Translations under genes and position numbers: made by a program
Shown: positions 1-10,930 of the stretch, piece by piece
Layout of the letters: every line of letters starts with the position of its first letter
Numbering within the stretch: position 1 is the first letter of the stretch
Notes under the pieces: generated by a model
What the model saw: the letters and a program-made list of their open reading frames with translations, nothing else
Database searches by the model: none
What the model was told of the DNA's origin: nothing
Assembly: GCF_027409185.1 (NCBI RefSeq)
Contig: NC_084464.1
Location: 50,009,095-50,073,094 of the forward strand
DNA: 64,000 bases
Reading direction: 5' to 3'
Source of the DNA: Cynocephalus volans
Lineage: Eukaryota; Chordata; Mammalia; Dermoptera; Cynocephalidae

Positions 1-477
1 GCTCTGTCTCTGGTTTGTTGCCTTCCGTGTTCTCGGCGCTGCCGCCTCGGGCTGTTCAGTCGCGGCGCCGCTCGGGCGCTCCCAGGAATCTTCTTTAATG
101 CCGGCCTGAAACCTCGAATCCTGAATAGGGCAGCTGGCCGCCTTCAGTGCGGCCCCAGCCTCCGGGATCCTGGCTGCATCCACAGCAGCCCTGGAGCCGT
201 GTTCCCTGTTTCAAGACTCGCTTTTGCAGCTAAGAATCAGTTCTTTTCCTGCTCCACACTTCAAAGCTGTTGCCTGTAAATGAGGCAGCCTCTCCTGCCG
301 GGGGCAAAGTGGCGTTGAGCCCCCACGACCGGCCAGCAGCAGCAGTCCTCCCTTAAGAGATGGCCAGAGGAAGGTCCACAAGTTTCCCGGCTGCCTGAGG
401 CCCAGTGGCCACCTTTTCCACCTCAGCTACTCCGCGCCAGCCGCCGCAGCCGCCGCCATCTTGAAACTCCTCTGCAC
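1..477 (-). other. GC-rich, CpG-containing segment with 5'-UTR/retrocopy character
   Basis: GC- and CpG-rich block cut by the window edge. Read on the minus strand it begins with ATGGCGGCGGCTGCGG-type sequence typical of mammalian first exons, but that frame stops after ten codons (Met, six Ala, Gly-Ala-Glu). The SINE head at 478-568 abuts it directly. It could be a processed retrocopy of an mRNA 5' end or a true CpG island of a neighbouring gene. I do not recognise the source gene. Confidence 0.35.
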
Positions 478-568
478 TGGTCATTTCTATATAGGATCCG
501 AACCCGCGGCGGGAGCATCGCCGCGCTCCCAGCGCCGCACGCTACCGAGTGCGCCACGGGCTCGGCCC
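478..568 (-). repeat. tRNA-derived SINE head, GC-rich type
   Basis: On the minus strand: GGGCCGAGCCCGTGGCGCAC start, an A-box-like GTGGCGCACTCGG, a GC-rich arm (CGGCGCTGGGAGCGCGGCG), a B-box GGGTTCGGATCC and the TATATAG word. No A-tail is present; the sequence passes straight into the GC-rich block. Resembles the CYN-like tRNA SINEs elsewhere in the window. Confidence 0.6.
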
Positions 569-650
569 AACAATGGTACACTTTAAATGTGTGCAGTTTG
601 CTGTACTTCAATTGTACCTCAATAAAGCTGCAAATAAAAGCTCTCCTCAC
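569..650 (+). repeat. Old L1 3' end
   Basis: Contains the well-known terminal motif with 'tacctcaataaagctg' followed by an A-rich run, as in ancient L1M/L1ME tails. The minus-strand SINE sits immediately to its left. Confidence 0.6.
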
Positions 651-794
651 AGCACCTGATCCTTTCTTCACCGTCTGTGAGAACTTCCATGACCCGCCAC
701 CCCTCCCCCATGCGGGATTTATTGTTTCTCCTGCATTTTGGTTGCAACTGAATTTAGCAAATTTAATCACAGTATTTAAGGACTTATAATATCT

Positions 795-890
795 ACCTCC
801 CCACTCTATAGTAAGCTTCTAGAAAGCAGAGTCTGGCTTTTGAGCACCCCAATAAATATTGGCTGAACAAAAGAATGAATGAACAGTGAG
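795..890 (+). repeat. L2 3'-tail fragment
   Basis: Has the L2 tail pattern: 'agcttctagaaagcagagtc', then 'caataaatattggctgaa' and GAATGAATG. Short and diverged. Confidence 0.5.
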
Positions 891-1354
891 TGATCCAATT
901 TGACTGGTAAATGTAGGTAAATAATGGGGAAGGAAGGAATTTCAGGTGGGAGCCGTGTTGCGAGGGCCTGGAATACCACGGAGAACAGTTGGGAGCCATT
1001 GATGATTCTGTACTGCAAAAGGAAAGGCAGTGAGCAGGTCAGGTAGGAGGCTATTGTTCCAGACCAGACCAGACAAAATGAGGATTGGAACTACAGAGAT
1101 GACAATTAGGATAGAAGAAAAGCAAATCAGTGAAAGATGGTATGGAGGTAAAATTTGAGGATTCAGAGAACTGAGTTGAGATGAAGAACAGCCAGTAAGG
1201 GTCTAAAGATATAGCAGTTTACAGCCTGGAGAGTCTAGATGCATGTTTCCTCTGTCATTACAACTTGGGGAAAAGAAATGTTTTGGTATTTAATTGCTTG
1301 TCTGAAGAGAAACTCAAAGATCTTTGAGCTTACCGTTGCTCACAGTGAGGTCTG
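891..1354. other. Intergenic, nothing recognised
   Basis: AT-richer unique-looking sequence without a coding signature or a repeat I can name. Confidence 0.5.
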
Positions 1355-1565
1355 TGATAATAACATATGCCAGGCATTGGTCTAAGTCCTTGATGGAAAT
1401 TAATTTATGTAATCCTCACACCAACCCTATGAGATTAGTACTGATATTATCACCTCCTTTCCACAGTTAGGAAACTGAGGCACAGAGAAGCTAAATAACT
1501 TGCCCAAGATCTCACAGCTAGTGAGTGACAGAGCCGGGATTTGAACCCAGGCTGAATGGTGCCAG
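1355..1565 (+). repeat. MIR SINE
   Basis: Nearly complete MIR: 'catatgccaggcattg', the core 'aaactgaggcacagagaag', 'aacttgcccaagatctcaca', and 'gggatttgaaccca'. Confidence 0.85.
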
Positions 1566-2038
1566 TCCCTGCTCTCATGTACTCGGTAAGACAGTATTAG
1601 ATTTTTAAAAAGCAGAGGGCAACGGCATGAACTGCTAAAACTCATAACTGTGCATAGGAAATAGTACATCTATGTTTCTCCAACTTGTTAATTTGAGCAG
1701 CTTTCATGATGTAAATGGAAAGGATAATGTGCACAGAAGAGAGACTGTAAGGTGAATATCAGCATTTGTATAGTGTACAAACATCTGCTTAAAGTTCAAG
1801 GATTTTGAAGATAATTAGTATGTTCATTTTAACATGACTTTTGGGAGGGAGGGCGGTCCTTGGATATTCTGGACCAGCAGGTACATTGTATGTTAACTGG
1901 AAGGAGCATAGCTGGAGGAAGTAGCCCTAAACTCCGAGTGAGAAGACATGGGGTCTAGTCCTGAGACGCTGGCCCCCTGCAGGGCTGTTTCCTTGTCTAC
2001 ATGCAAAAGAAGAAAAAGTCATTAAAATGTTATTTTCA

Positions 2039-2140
2039 GGGCTGGCAATTAGCTCATTTGGTTAGAGTGTGGTGTTATAACACTGAGGTCAAGGGTTTGG
2101 ATCCCTGTACTGGCCAACTGCCAAAGGGGAAAAAAAAAAG
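2039..2140 (+). repeat. tRNA-Ile-derived SINE monomer (CYN-like) with A-tail
   Basis: Starts GGGCTGGCAATTAGCTC, with an A box (TTAGCTCATTTGG), GTTATAACACTGAGGTCAAG in the anticodon/variable region and a B box (GGGTTTGGATCC), ending in an A-rich tail. Closely resembles tRNA-Ile over about 75 nt. Lineage-specific; best match in memory is the CYN family of colugos. Confidence 0.65.
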
Positions 2141-2276
2141 TTACTCTTAAGAACACAGTTTAGCAAGGAGTAAAAGAGCAAAAGTGTGAAAAACAATTCA
2201 CTATCCTAAATGAAAAAAAAAATTAAGGAACTAAGGAGATCCTTTCCATTTAGAAAGGCAAAAAGCCATTTATATA

Positions 2277-2353
2277 AGGGTACTTCAAAAAGTTCGTGGA
2301 AAAATGGAATTGAAAGATAAGGTGAATCTTTTCATGAACTTTTTGAAGTAGCC
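2277..2353. mobile_element. Palindromic mariner-like MITE
   Basis: About 75 bp with near-perfect terminal inverted repeats: 'gggtacttcaaaaagttcgt' at the left and 'atgaactttttgaagtagcc' at the right. A TA-rich flank fits a TA target site. Too short for a transposase; a non-autonomous DNA transposon. Confidence 0.6.
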
Positions 2354-2649
2354 TCATAGTTAAAGTAACTCAATGACTTAATCCTAGGTGTCTAGTAGAA
2401 TCTCTGATGATTTTTAAAAGGTTTTAGAAAGTGATCCTGCTTCAGATATAAAAAGATGCCGCATGACAACACTCTGGGAATAGTTACAATACATAGCATA
2501 AATCGAGAAATATGCACTGATATTGAATGGGTAACGAATCCACCAAAGGATACCCAGGGCTGTATAGACATTGGCCTGTGTGCCTTCTCTACATTTGACA
2601 GAAATTGTCCACTCGTTAAAAACACTAAGAACCTTGCTCCCTCCCCCCA

Positions 2650-2990
2650 GTTTTAAGTCAGCTTCTCCGGAAACAGACTCGGATGGAGATTCGTGTACAG
2701 GAGGTTTCCTGGAAAGAGCTCTTGGGAACAGCACTTACCTGGGAATGAGGAGGCAGGACCGGGCAGAGGGAGAAGTCAGGCTGTGATGCAGTCACAGCAA
2801 AAGCCTCAGCCACCCCATGGGAGCTCTGGAGTGGGGATGGCCCTGCAGGCTGTCCACGCAGGGTGAGGGAGCGAGGGAGCCCGGGTGGCCAGGCAGCAGT
2901 AAGCCAATTGCAGCCACCACTGCCAGCTGCTGCGGGAGGACGACCTGGGACCGGAGCGGGGATCTGGGCAGCACGAGGCTTCCATGGAGC
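2650..2990. repeat. Possible old interspersed repeat
   Basis: The 'aagtcagcttctccggaaac ... gagatt' start resembles the segment at 13310 ('gggttctcccaggagtagac ... gggatt'), which suggests two diverged copies of one old family. I cannot name it. Confidence 0.3.
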
Positions 2991-5575
2991 TGCCTTTCTT
3001 CCTCCACACTCTTCCTCCTTCCCCACCTTCTTTCATATAAAAACAAATTATGAGCATCTTTCCCTCGCTCCCTCTTTACACTTTCCTCAGAGGATCTCAA
3101 CAACTTAATTGAGAGTATTTCTATCTTTGCACAAACTTCATATCCCTGGAATGCAGAGAGCTTTCCAGAACTTCTGAAGTGGTGGGAAAAAGACCTGAGG
3201 GACATGTGATTTATGTCCTTTCTGAGGGGCTGGAGAAGAGGAGGTCCCTGCCTGAGGGAGCTCCTGGACTAAGCAGAGTGAGAGGATAGATTTTGAAAAG
3301 ATCCCTAAATACCAAGACAACTGAAGTCTGAAAGTCTCATCTCTTAATTTCTGTTTTTCTCAGAGCCATAAATTCCCTAAGAATTTTGAAAGGATAGAGC
3401 TATATTTTGCCTTAGAAAACTTACTTTTGTACCTTGAACACATGGCAAAAAGCTAGTCAACTCTGTTATTTCTGTCTTCCAGTATCTGGCTCTCACTGCA
3501 AAGAGGAACCATAGTCTTTGAAGTCCCAAGTCTTGATTTACATACAACCTTCTGAGGTGAATATAAATACTTTGGAGCAATGCTCAAGAAGTGGAAATGT
3601 CCTCAGTCTACCCTGACTCCACTCCAATTCCTTACAGAAGCTGTTTTACAGATGATTGCACTAACCCACTCCATTCTCCCCAAAAGGAGCCAGGGCAGGA
3701 GCGGCTCACAGTTGCTTCCATCCCTTCCTGGCTTGTGAGATCGCCCTTCCTGGGGATGTAGGGTGTGGCAGGTGGCAATGTTGCAGTTGTTTCTTTACAC
3801 ATGGTTTTAATTAAGCAGGTGTCCTCGGGATCTGGTAATTCCTCCTCACCTCACATGTGTGTGGTGCTGGCGGCTCCCAACTTCTCACAGAGCCGCCTCT
3901 GCTCACAGTCTTACCCAAGGTGGGACTGATTCATTAAAGCACCTCCTCTCTATTTCCACGCAAAATCCTCCCTTGACCTGGTGCAGATAATCGATGCTCG
4001 AGCCTCTAATTTCCTGGCACCTTCACAGCTTCTTCAAGGTGGTGTTTATGGTTGCGGGGGCTCTTTTTCAGCCAGCAAGTCCAAGGGCATTTCTCTCACT
4101 GGAGCTCCAGCCTCCTCAGACATGTGATCGGGATTTCAACCTGTGTCTGAAGGATAAGGACACCCATCTGTCATCTGTGGTTTCCATAGATTCCTTGCCG
4201 ATTACACAAACCCTCGCCTTTCTATTGTTCCTCTTCTGCTGTCTCCCCCAAAGAATATCCAGGGTCCCATCGTGATAAGGACCTGAGAGAGAGGTTGTCA
4301 GACAGACAGAAAATGCTCCCTCTCTCTGTTGCTCGCGCTCTCTCCAGAGCTGAGAACGAGCTGTTTGGCATTTAGCTAGACCACGTCAGACGCTTTGTCT
4401 ATTATGTGTCATCCCCTCTCATGGGGAAAACAGTCACTTTTGGTTTTTTTTTTCCATGTTTATGGGATTTTTTTAGAGAACAGACTTGCTCTTTCTTCCT
4501 GGTCTGCTTTCTCTGAAGTCCATACCGGTCCTCAGCTGCCAGCAATCAGCTGTGGCATTCCCTGGTGGGTCCCAGATCCCGTGTTCCCCGCAGGTCCCTT
4601 CTCTGCATGTGGCACACTGGGCTGTGGGACAGCTGGCCCAGGGGATGAGCACGTGGATTTTCTCGTTGGGCCCTGCCCTTACTTCCCATGCACACCTGCT
4701 CCCTCTGCCCTCAGGGCTCCTGGGAGGGCAGGGACTGACACCACAGGAGGAAAGATGTGCTCACGCCTCATTTGCTCACATTACTTGCTCCGGGAGCCAT
4801 GCCAGGGCATCGTGGGTGGCCCCCGCCAGCCCCAGAGGGCAGCTCTTGTAGGGCAGTCTGTGATATTTCTCCACTCTGCTTCTCGTCCTGGAGGAGGGAA
4901 GTGTTCTTGGGGGGAAGCAGAGGGCACAGGTGGAAAGCGACCAGGGTGCCACCAAGCCTTTCTCATGACATCCTTCTAACAGACCCGGCAAGGTGGCACC
5001 AGACTTACATAGCATGTGTCCCCCTAAATGAAGTACGTGAGTATTTCCCTTCTTCCTTCCTGGGGAAAGTCTGGGCTCTTTTAACACTCGATTGGAGTTG
5101 TCTTTGCCTCCTGCATCTTTTTAGAAAACTCTGACTTGACTGGAGCTCAGGCCACTAACTCCATCCTCTTCTATGCACCGTCCCATGGTGTATATGTCTC
5201 TAGGTCAATTTATGTATTAATTTGTCACTTGGTGAATAATATTTAGCACTGTGATAAAAAACAAATAAGCCAATCTTATGAGGAATTGATTTTCCCTTCC
5301 ACATCTGTTTATGAAGACATAAATCTAAAGTTTTGCTACTTTAAAAGCCTCCAATGCAAATATAATCTAAAATTGCTAGGCTTTGAAGTTGGGCTTTTCT
5401 GTCAGAAGATGTTTATAGACCTGATCCCTGGAGCCTGGCCACTCATCTTCCACCTCCAGGTTCCAAGGACCTTGATCGACTCTTGAGGTCCTTTCCAATT
5501 TATTGCAACCAAATATGATGGTGTTGTGAGCCTCTTGTGCACAACAAGCTCTTGTGTGGGGGAGAAGCAAGAGGG
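2991..5575. other. Intergenic, no gene seen
   Basis: Unique-looking sequence. Short open frames are present on both strands but lack conserved domains, splice context or composition unlike background. The stretch around 3780-4300 is plausible regulatory sequence but carries no decisive motif. Confidence 0.5.
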
Positions 5576-5875
5576 ACCAAGCATGGACCCTGCCCTCAGG
5601 CACATCATATAGCAGAGAACATGAACTCTGCACACAAATAGCCAGCATGTAAATCAGAAAGTGGTTGTCACCCTACAGATAGAGTGACGTGGGAGCGCAG
5701 AGGGGAGAGACTTGTCTTTTCTTTGGGAGGGCCAGTGAAGGTCCTTGGAGAAAGTAGAGTATAGGCAGAGCCCTGAAGGATGGATGGGATTTGACCAAAG
5801 GAATTGAGCGAGAAGAGCATTCTACGAGGAGGCACAGCAGGAGCAAAGGCTGGTGGTGGGCACAGGCAGGCCAAG
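5576..5875 (+). repeat. L2 LINE fragment
   Basis: Follows the L2 order: 'gaccctgccctcaggcacat', a central 'ccctgaaggatggatgggat' and 'agcattctacgaggaggc' with 'gagcaaaggc'. Diverged. Confidence 0.5.
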
Positions 5876-6029
5876 TTTAAACCATAACTTAGAGCTTGGT
5901 TTGGCTGCAGCACAGGACACCTGCAGGGGAAACCTGGGAAGGAAGGCTGAGAACACGTGGCCGGGGAAGCTCGAGAACGTGGCGGGAGGACTGTGGCGAT
6001 TTCCTTATGCCTAGATGGCATTTTGCTGC

Positions 6030-6215
6030 TTCTAAAACTCTTTCACATGCATTATCCCATCTGGTATAATCACAACAACCCTGTAAGTAGGCAACAGCAG
6101 GGATTATTATACAGTTGAGAAAACTGAGACCCAAGAAGTTAAGGTGATCTGCTTTAGGGGACAAAGGAAACTAGCAGACGAACCTGGATGAGAACCCAGC
6201 TCTTCAACACCCTGA
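6030..6215 (+). repeat. MIR SINE
   Basis: 'cattatcccatctggtataa', 'aaactgagacccaagaagtt' and 'gatgagaacccagctcttc' in MIR order. Confidence 0.7.
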
Positions 6216-6289
6216 CCAGGGCCTGTCTCCTAAACTATGGTAGGGAGCCTACAAGAGAACTTCTTCCTTAGTCTGTGGATTCTTTGTTT

Positions 6290-7100
6290 GTTGGTCTGCT
6301 TTCAGGTTTAATACACCGTGTGGTGGCCACCCCAATGCTTTGGTGTGGGTCAGTGTATTCCTGAAAGGGAGACTTGAGGAACAGTCTCCTTCCAGAGGTC
6401 AGAGCTGCAGGCCTTGGGCATGGTATCAAAGGTGGCCTCAGCAAAGCTGGCAGAGGTGTAGCAGTCACCCAGACCTACTAGCAGCCGAAGCTTTTGGGGC
6501 ACAGGGGCCTAGACAATGCTGGGGGTGTGGGACAAGGCCCTGCAGCTTCATGTCACCACGCAGGGCACCGTGTGGGGCTCACTGATCTTGTCCCCCAGTA
6601 GTCCAGCCTCACCAGGATGATGGAGAGCATGGAAGGATGATGGTCCTGCAGACGGCAGTGGGTACCTCGTGGGGCCACCTGGCACCCAGACCAACATTAC
6701 CACTGTAGTCCTGATAGTGTCAATCGCTTTGAACCTGGTCCACTGGCCACCCTAGGTCTACTTTTGCACAAGCACGGCCTTCAGAATCTTTTCCTTGAGG
6801 GGCATCCTCAGGAAAAAGTCAATGATCTTGATGGGCAGGGAGAAGAGAGAGAGCATGAGGGACTTGATCTTCTTGTCCTTGACCTGGCAACCTGGCTTGG
6901 TGATGGTGACCCAGTCCTTGTCCTAGATTTGCTTGCACAATCTCCAGGGCCCTCAGACTTGGTGTTGATCACAGCCAAGACCCCGGCCACAACTGTGCTG
7001 CCAAATTCCCCCTCAGAGCCTCCACAGCCTGCCATTGCAGGACCCTCGGGTTCTCCAGCCCCTCCTGCAGCACTGGCATCATCAGAGAATGGTTTGTGCA
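6290..7100 (-). pseudogene. RPS2P: RPS2 (uS5) processed pseudogene
   Basis: Read on the minus strand, fragments match ribosomal protein S2 in order: an N-terminal Asp-Asp-Ala-x-Ala-Ala-Gly-Gly, a segment like Met-x-Pro-Val-Thr-Lys (6930-6900), Ile-Lys-Ser-Leu...Phe-Ser-Leu-Pro-Ile-Lys...Ile-Asp-Phe-Phe-Leu (6870-6805), Leu-Lys-x-Lys-Ile-Leu-Lys, Arg-Phe-Lys-Ala-Ile, the Tyr-Trp-Gly-x-Lys-Ile...Pro-His-Thr-Val-Pro-Cys block (about 6600-6560), and a C-terminal Val-Ala-Thr-Thr-like end near 6325. No introns, several frameshifts and in-frame stops, and the Gly-Arg-rich N-terminal stretch is lost. Dead retrocopy of a housekeeping mRNA. Confidence 0.8.
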
Positions 7101-8699
7101 TTTTCATATTGTAAAACTGCCGTACGTGGAGTTAATTCTGTAAGCCCACTCCCCTGAGGAGCTCCCCTGAGGGTGCCCGGATTCATGGAGGGTTGGATAC
7201 CTGAGCCATTAGGTGCTGGTAAGTAGGCTCATCAGCTGTGTTCGCCATCTTATTTGGCAAATGAGCCAGAAACCAGAGCATCATTGAGTACATTGTAGGT
7301 GGAGGCTTTCAAAACAGGCAAAGAAGCAACTCTTGAGCTGGCCCTGCAAGGAGGAAGGATGGAGTAGACTGGGTCCTCGGAATATAACACCTGCCAGGCA
7401 AGCCCTCTAGAGGCCAGGTCTGCAGGTTAGACCAGAACAGCAGAGGGAAACTCTGAGCTCCTCCCAGTCACAGACCAGTCACTCTTAAATTTTGACACGT
7501 TACCATGTCACAAGTCAGACAGGACTGAGAGAAAAGAAATGACCAGGGATGGAATGGAAACTTGCCGGCTGTGATCCTATGGAGGTGTAGGAGACATCTG
7601 CGAGGTCAGTCCTACATGGCTGCAGCTGCTTCCAGCTGGATCCTGGTGTGACCTGTGAGGTCCAAGGTGGCTGGAGACGACCACTGAGCCCACAGTCAGA
7701 GAACCAAGGCATGGTGGTGTCGGTTGCTGTAGGAGTTGGCCAGAAAGTTTCAGATTTAATGTTTTGTGCTCGTTTTCTTTTATTTAGGAGAAAGAGGTGA
7801 GTGGGTTATGAAATTCCTTTTAAACAGAGCCAAGGGGGTAATTTTGTCCAGCCTGAGTGTGGTCCATGAGAGTGAGACCCAGAGGTCCACAGACGAATCA
7901 GCCTGCCCCGAGGTCCTGCCTGAGCAACTCTTTCCTTACCTTGGGGGACCCTGATGAGGCTTTACAGTGACCTCACTCAGCCCTGGAGGCAATCCTTGTG
8001 TCTGAAAGAAGCCAGTGACAGCTTCTCCACTGCCAGCTCCAGGGATATTCTTTTCAGGGAAAATTCTGGTGCCCTGCTGGCCGTGTTTCCTCCCTAGGCC
8101 AGTCTGAGGGACACTGGGATGAGGGGAACAGCTGGGGAGAGTTTCTAGGAAGGCAGCTTCTCACCTTGCTAGTGAGCCAGTTAACACATTAGTCTGGGGA
8201 TGACATTGGTTTCGCTTCTCATTTTGGACACAGTGGGTTCCTCAGCCATGATAGAGGTGCTGAAAGGCTGCAGTGAGAAGGCCCATGGGACACTTCTTTT
8301 TCATTTGATTTCCAAATGTGTGAGATTTGGCACGTTTCCTGTTTTCCCACAAGAGCTTTAATTCTGTGAAGGGGCAGTGTGGGTTCCATCATAACTGTGC
8401 CTGCCCCAGCTCCCCCGCTGGTGAGAAATCTGGGGACTAGGGACAGAGAGGGGCCGGATGAACAAGAACAAACGAGTCTGCTGCCCGGGCCTAGGAGCCA
8501 CAGCCACACAGACCCAGGGTCCCCTTTCTGATGCTGTGATCCATTGACAAAGGTGGAGGGAGCAGGGGAAGGTGAGATGGGCCCGAGTAAAGAGCCCCAT
8601 TCACTTAATTGCAGCTACATACGAGGGACCTTCAGAAGCCCTCTGCTGGACTAAATAGCCCTGCCCCCAAATGGGCTCAGGGGCACATGCCAGCTGTGT
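7101..8699. other. Intergenic, no gene seen
   Basis: Unique-looking sequence. On the minus strand 7260-7110 there is an ATGGCGAACACAGCTG stretch with a short open frame, which could be a further retrocopy fragment next to the RPS2 pseudogene, but I cannot identify it. Confidence 0.4.
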
Positions 8700-9022
8700 T
8701 TGTCTGGTAGGCTAACTGTAGTGACAAACAGCCCCCAAATCTCAGTAGCTTCAGACACTACAATCCAACGCAGGTCAGCAAGAGGCTCTGCTCCACACAG
8801 TCATTCAGGGACACAGGCTCCTTCTGTCTTGCAGTTCCACTGTCATCTGGGGCCTTGGAGTTCTCCACTTATCATCTGTGTCCAACACAGTAGATAGAGG
8901 AAGTGAGAGCATGGAGGATTATGTGGGGGGTTTTAAGGGCCAAGCCTGGAGGTGGCCTATATCACTTTCCTGCACATACTGATGGCCACACTAAACATCA
9001 AGGGAGACTGGGAAATGTGGCC
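8700..9022. repeat. Old LTR-like interspersed repeat
   Basis: Segments such as 'acagcccccaaatctcagta', 'gggacacaggctccttctgt' and 'gagcatggaggattatgtgg' are familiar from a widespread eutherian repeat that I recognise but cannot name with certainty. Confidence 0.45.
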
Positions 9023-9025
9023 TCT

Positions 9026-9464
9026 GTTTTATGGGTTGAATTATGCCCCCCAGAAAAGATACCTTGAAGGCCTAACTCCCAGTAACTCAGAATAAGACCT
9101 TATTTGGATATAGGGTCTTTAAAGATGTAGTCAAGTTAAAATGAAGTCATTAGGATGGACTCTAATCAAAATAAGACTGGCCTCTATATATAAAAGGAAA
9201 ATTTGGGTACAGAGACACACAGAGAGAGGACAATGTGAAGACATGGGCAGAACACCATCTATAAACTAAGGGATGCCTGAGGCTACCAGAAGGTAAGCAA
9301 GAGGCACGGAACAGATTCTCTCTCATAGTTCTCAGAAGAAACCAACCCTGGCAACAACTTGGTTTCAGATTTCTGGCCTCCAGAAATATGAAAATGATAA
9401 ATTTCTGTTGTTTCTGCCACCCAGTTGGCTGTGCTTTGCTATGGCTGCCCAGGATGCTAAGATG
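9026..9464 (+). repeat. MLT1A-like MaLR LTR
   Basis: Follows the MLT1 LTR from start to end: 'atgggttgaattatgccccc', 'gaccttatttggatataggg', 'atgaagtcattaggatggac', 'gtgaagacatgggcagaac', 'tttctggcctccagaaatat', 'aatttctgttgtttctgcca'. Solo LTR, non-coding. Confidence 0.8.
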
Positions 9465-10255
9465 CACCGTGTGCCCAGATCTGGGGAGCATCTAGTGGGC
9501 TCTGCCGTACAATCTTCTTGTCCGAAGGAAGAGATTAGATGGTTCTTAGTGCAATACCTACCAACCTCAGTGATAGATACTTTCTGTTTCTATAACTCTC
9601 GCCACGCCCCTCTCCCCACGACTTCTTCCCCGCTTCTGACATGATCCCTCCCAGGACAGAACGAGAGAGCCCCAGTCGTTTCTGGCTAGGGTCCTCATGT
9701 GCAGAAGAGACGGGAACTTTGCTGTTATCACCTCGTTGTTTCCTCTTTCTTGGTCCAGAGTTGCACAAAGCCTGACGGCAGCTTCCTAAGTGGCCTTGAG
9801 CAAATCTCCTGATTCTTGTGGGAACCAGTTTCCTTTCTTGAAAAGTGGGTGCAATCCCGCTGACTTCTCTCTCAACAGAGGAGTCCGTTATGAAAACCAT
9901 GCTTCAACACTCTGGAAAAACAGAGTGCTGCATCCGCCCAAGAGAGCAATAATCACTGTAGCTCAAAGGCTGTAAATCTTCCGCAGCTGACTGCCCAGAG
10001 CTGGACCAGACCCAGCACCTGCTAACCTCGGCCGGCTTGGTGAATGGGGGAAGTGATAGTGGCACCGCACCGCACAGAAGGGCGGGCCTCTTTGGTCTGG
10101 CAGGCCTCCTCCCCCTCTAGACTTGGGGGATCTGGCTGCAGCCACCTGGGCCAGGCAGTGCTGTATTGCACCCAAGCCCCTGGGCATCAGCAGCCGTACC
10201 TGCTGGCTTGCTGAGACCTGGCACAGCTGGGAAGATGGAGGGCCGTGGGGAATAA
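9465..10255. other. Intergenic, nothing recognised
   Basis: No coding or repeat signature that I can support. Confidence 0.5.
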
Positions 10256-10500
10256 CAGTGGTGCTAATGCTGCCATTTACTGAGGACTTATTTGTGCCAG
10301 GTTCTGGGCAAGCACTGTTTCTGATCAGCAACCCCCCTGCACGGTGGGAATGTGAATTGTGGAGTCAGTGTGTGGGGTCTGGGTGGGTTTGCATCCAGGC
10401 TCTCTTGGGCTATCTCAAGCCATCTTGAGCTAGTTACCTAACTGCTCTATGCATCCAAATCCTCATCTGTAAAATGGAATAAATATGATCCCACTTCACA
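10256..10500. repeat. Two MIR fragments in opposite orientation
   Basis: 10256-10350 has '+' MIR features ('ccatttactgaggacttatt', 'gtgccaggttctgggcaag'). 10375-10500 has '-' features ('gagctagttacctaactgct', 'cctcatctgtaaaatggaat'). Confidence 0.65.
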
Positions 10501-10834
10501 CCCTAGGGTTGCTCCCAGAAGCTCTGGTCAGGGGGCAGAGGGCAGGATCTGAGAAGAGAAGCAGGAGGTAGAAGGGTAGAACCTTTGCCTGCAGGGACAT
10601 CTTTCATAACATACTCCTTTCCCCCAAGAGTTTCTGGCAGCCAGGTTCTCCTGGCAGAAGATGGATTCCTGGTGAGCTCTACCTTCTCCCAGAAGTAGAT
10701 CTTCAGACTCTATCCAGCAATGACCAGGGAGAGGGTGATGATGACTGTTAAGGGAAGTAGCACACGCACGGCTCCTAGAAGAATGCCTGACTTGAGGCAA
10801 GTGCTCAGGACGTGTTGGCCCTTATTACTCTACC

Positions 10835-10930
10835 CAGTTTATAGATTATGAGACCAAGGCTTAGCCATATTAAGCACACACAGTAAGTGGCTGAGCTGGA
10901 TTTGAACCCAAGATAATGAGACTCTAAGAT
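10835..10930 (+). repeat. MIR fragment
   Basis: 'agattatgagaccaaggctt' and 'gagctggatttgaacccaag' in MIR order. Confidence 0.65.

Noticed and set aside
478-568. Possible tRNA gene
   Set aside because: A and B boxes are present but the cloverleaf is not intact and no tRNA 3' end or terminator follows; it fits a SINE head.
2039-2115. Possible tRNA-Ile gene
   Set aside because: Mismatches in the stems and an A-rich tail instead of a T-run terminator; a retroposed SINE.
4395-4979. 194-codon plus-strand frame upstream of GLP1R
   Set aside because: No domain, overlapping frames in other phases of similar length, ordinary intergenic composition.
6764-7114. 116-codon plus-strand frame at 6764
   Set aside because: It is the complement of the RPS2 pseudogene; its Leu/Asp-rich translation is a shadow of the ribosomal protein remnant.
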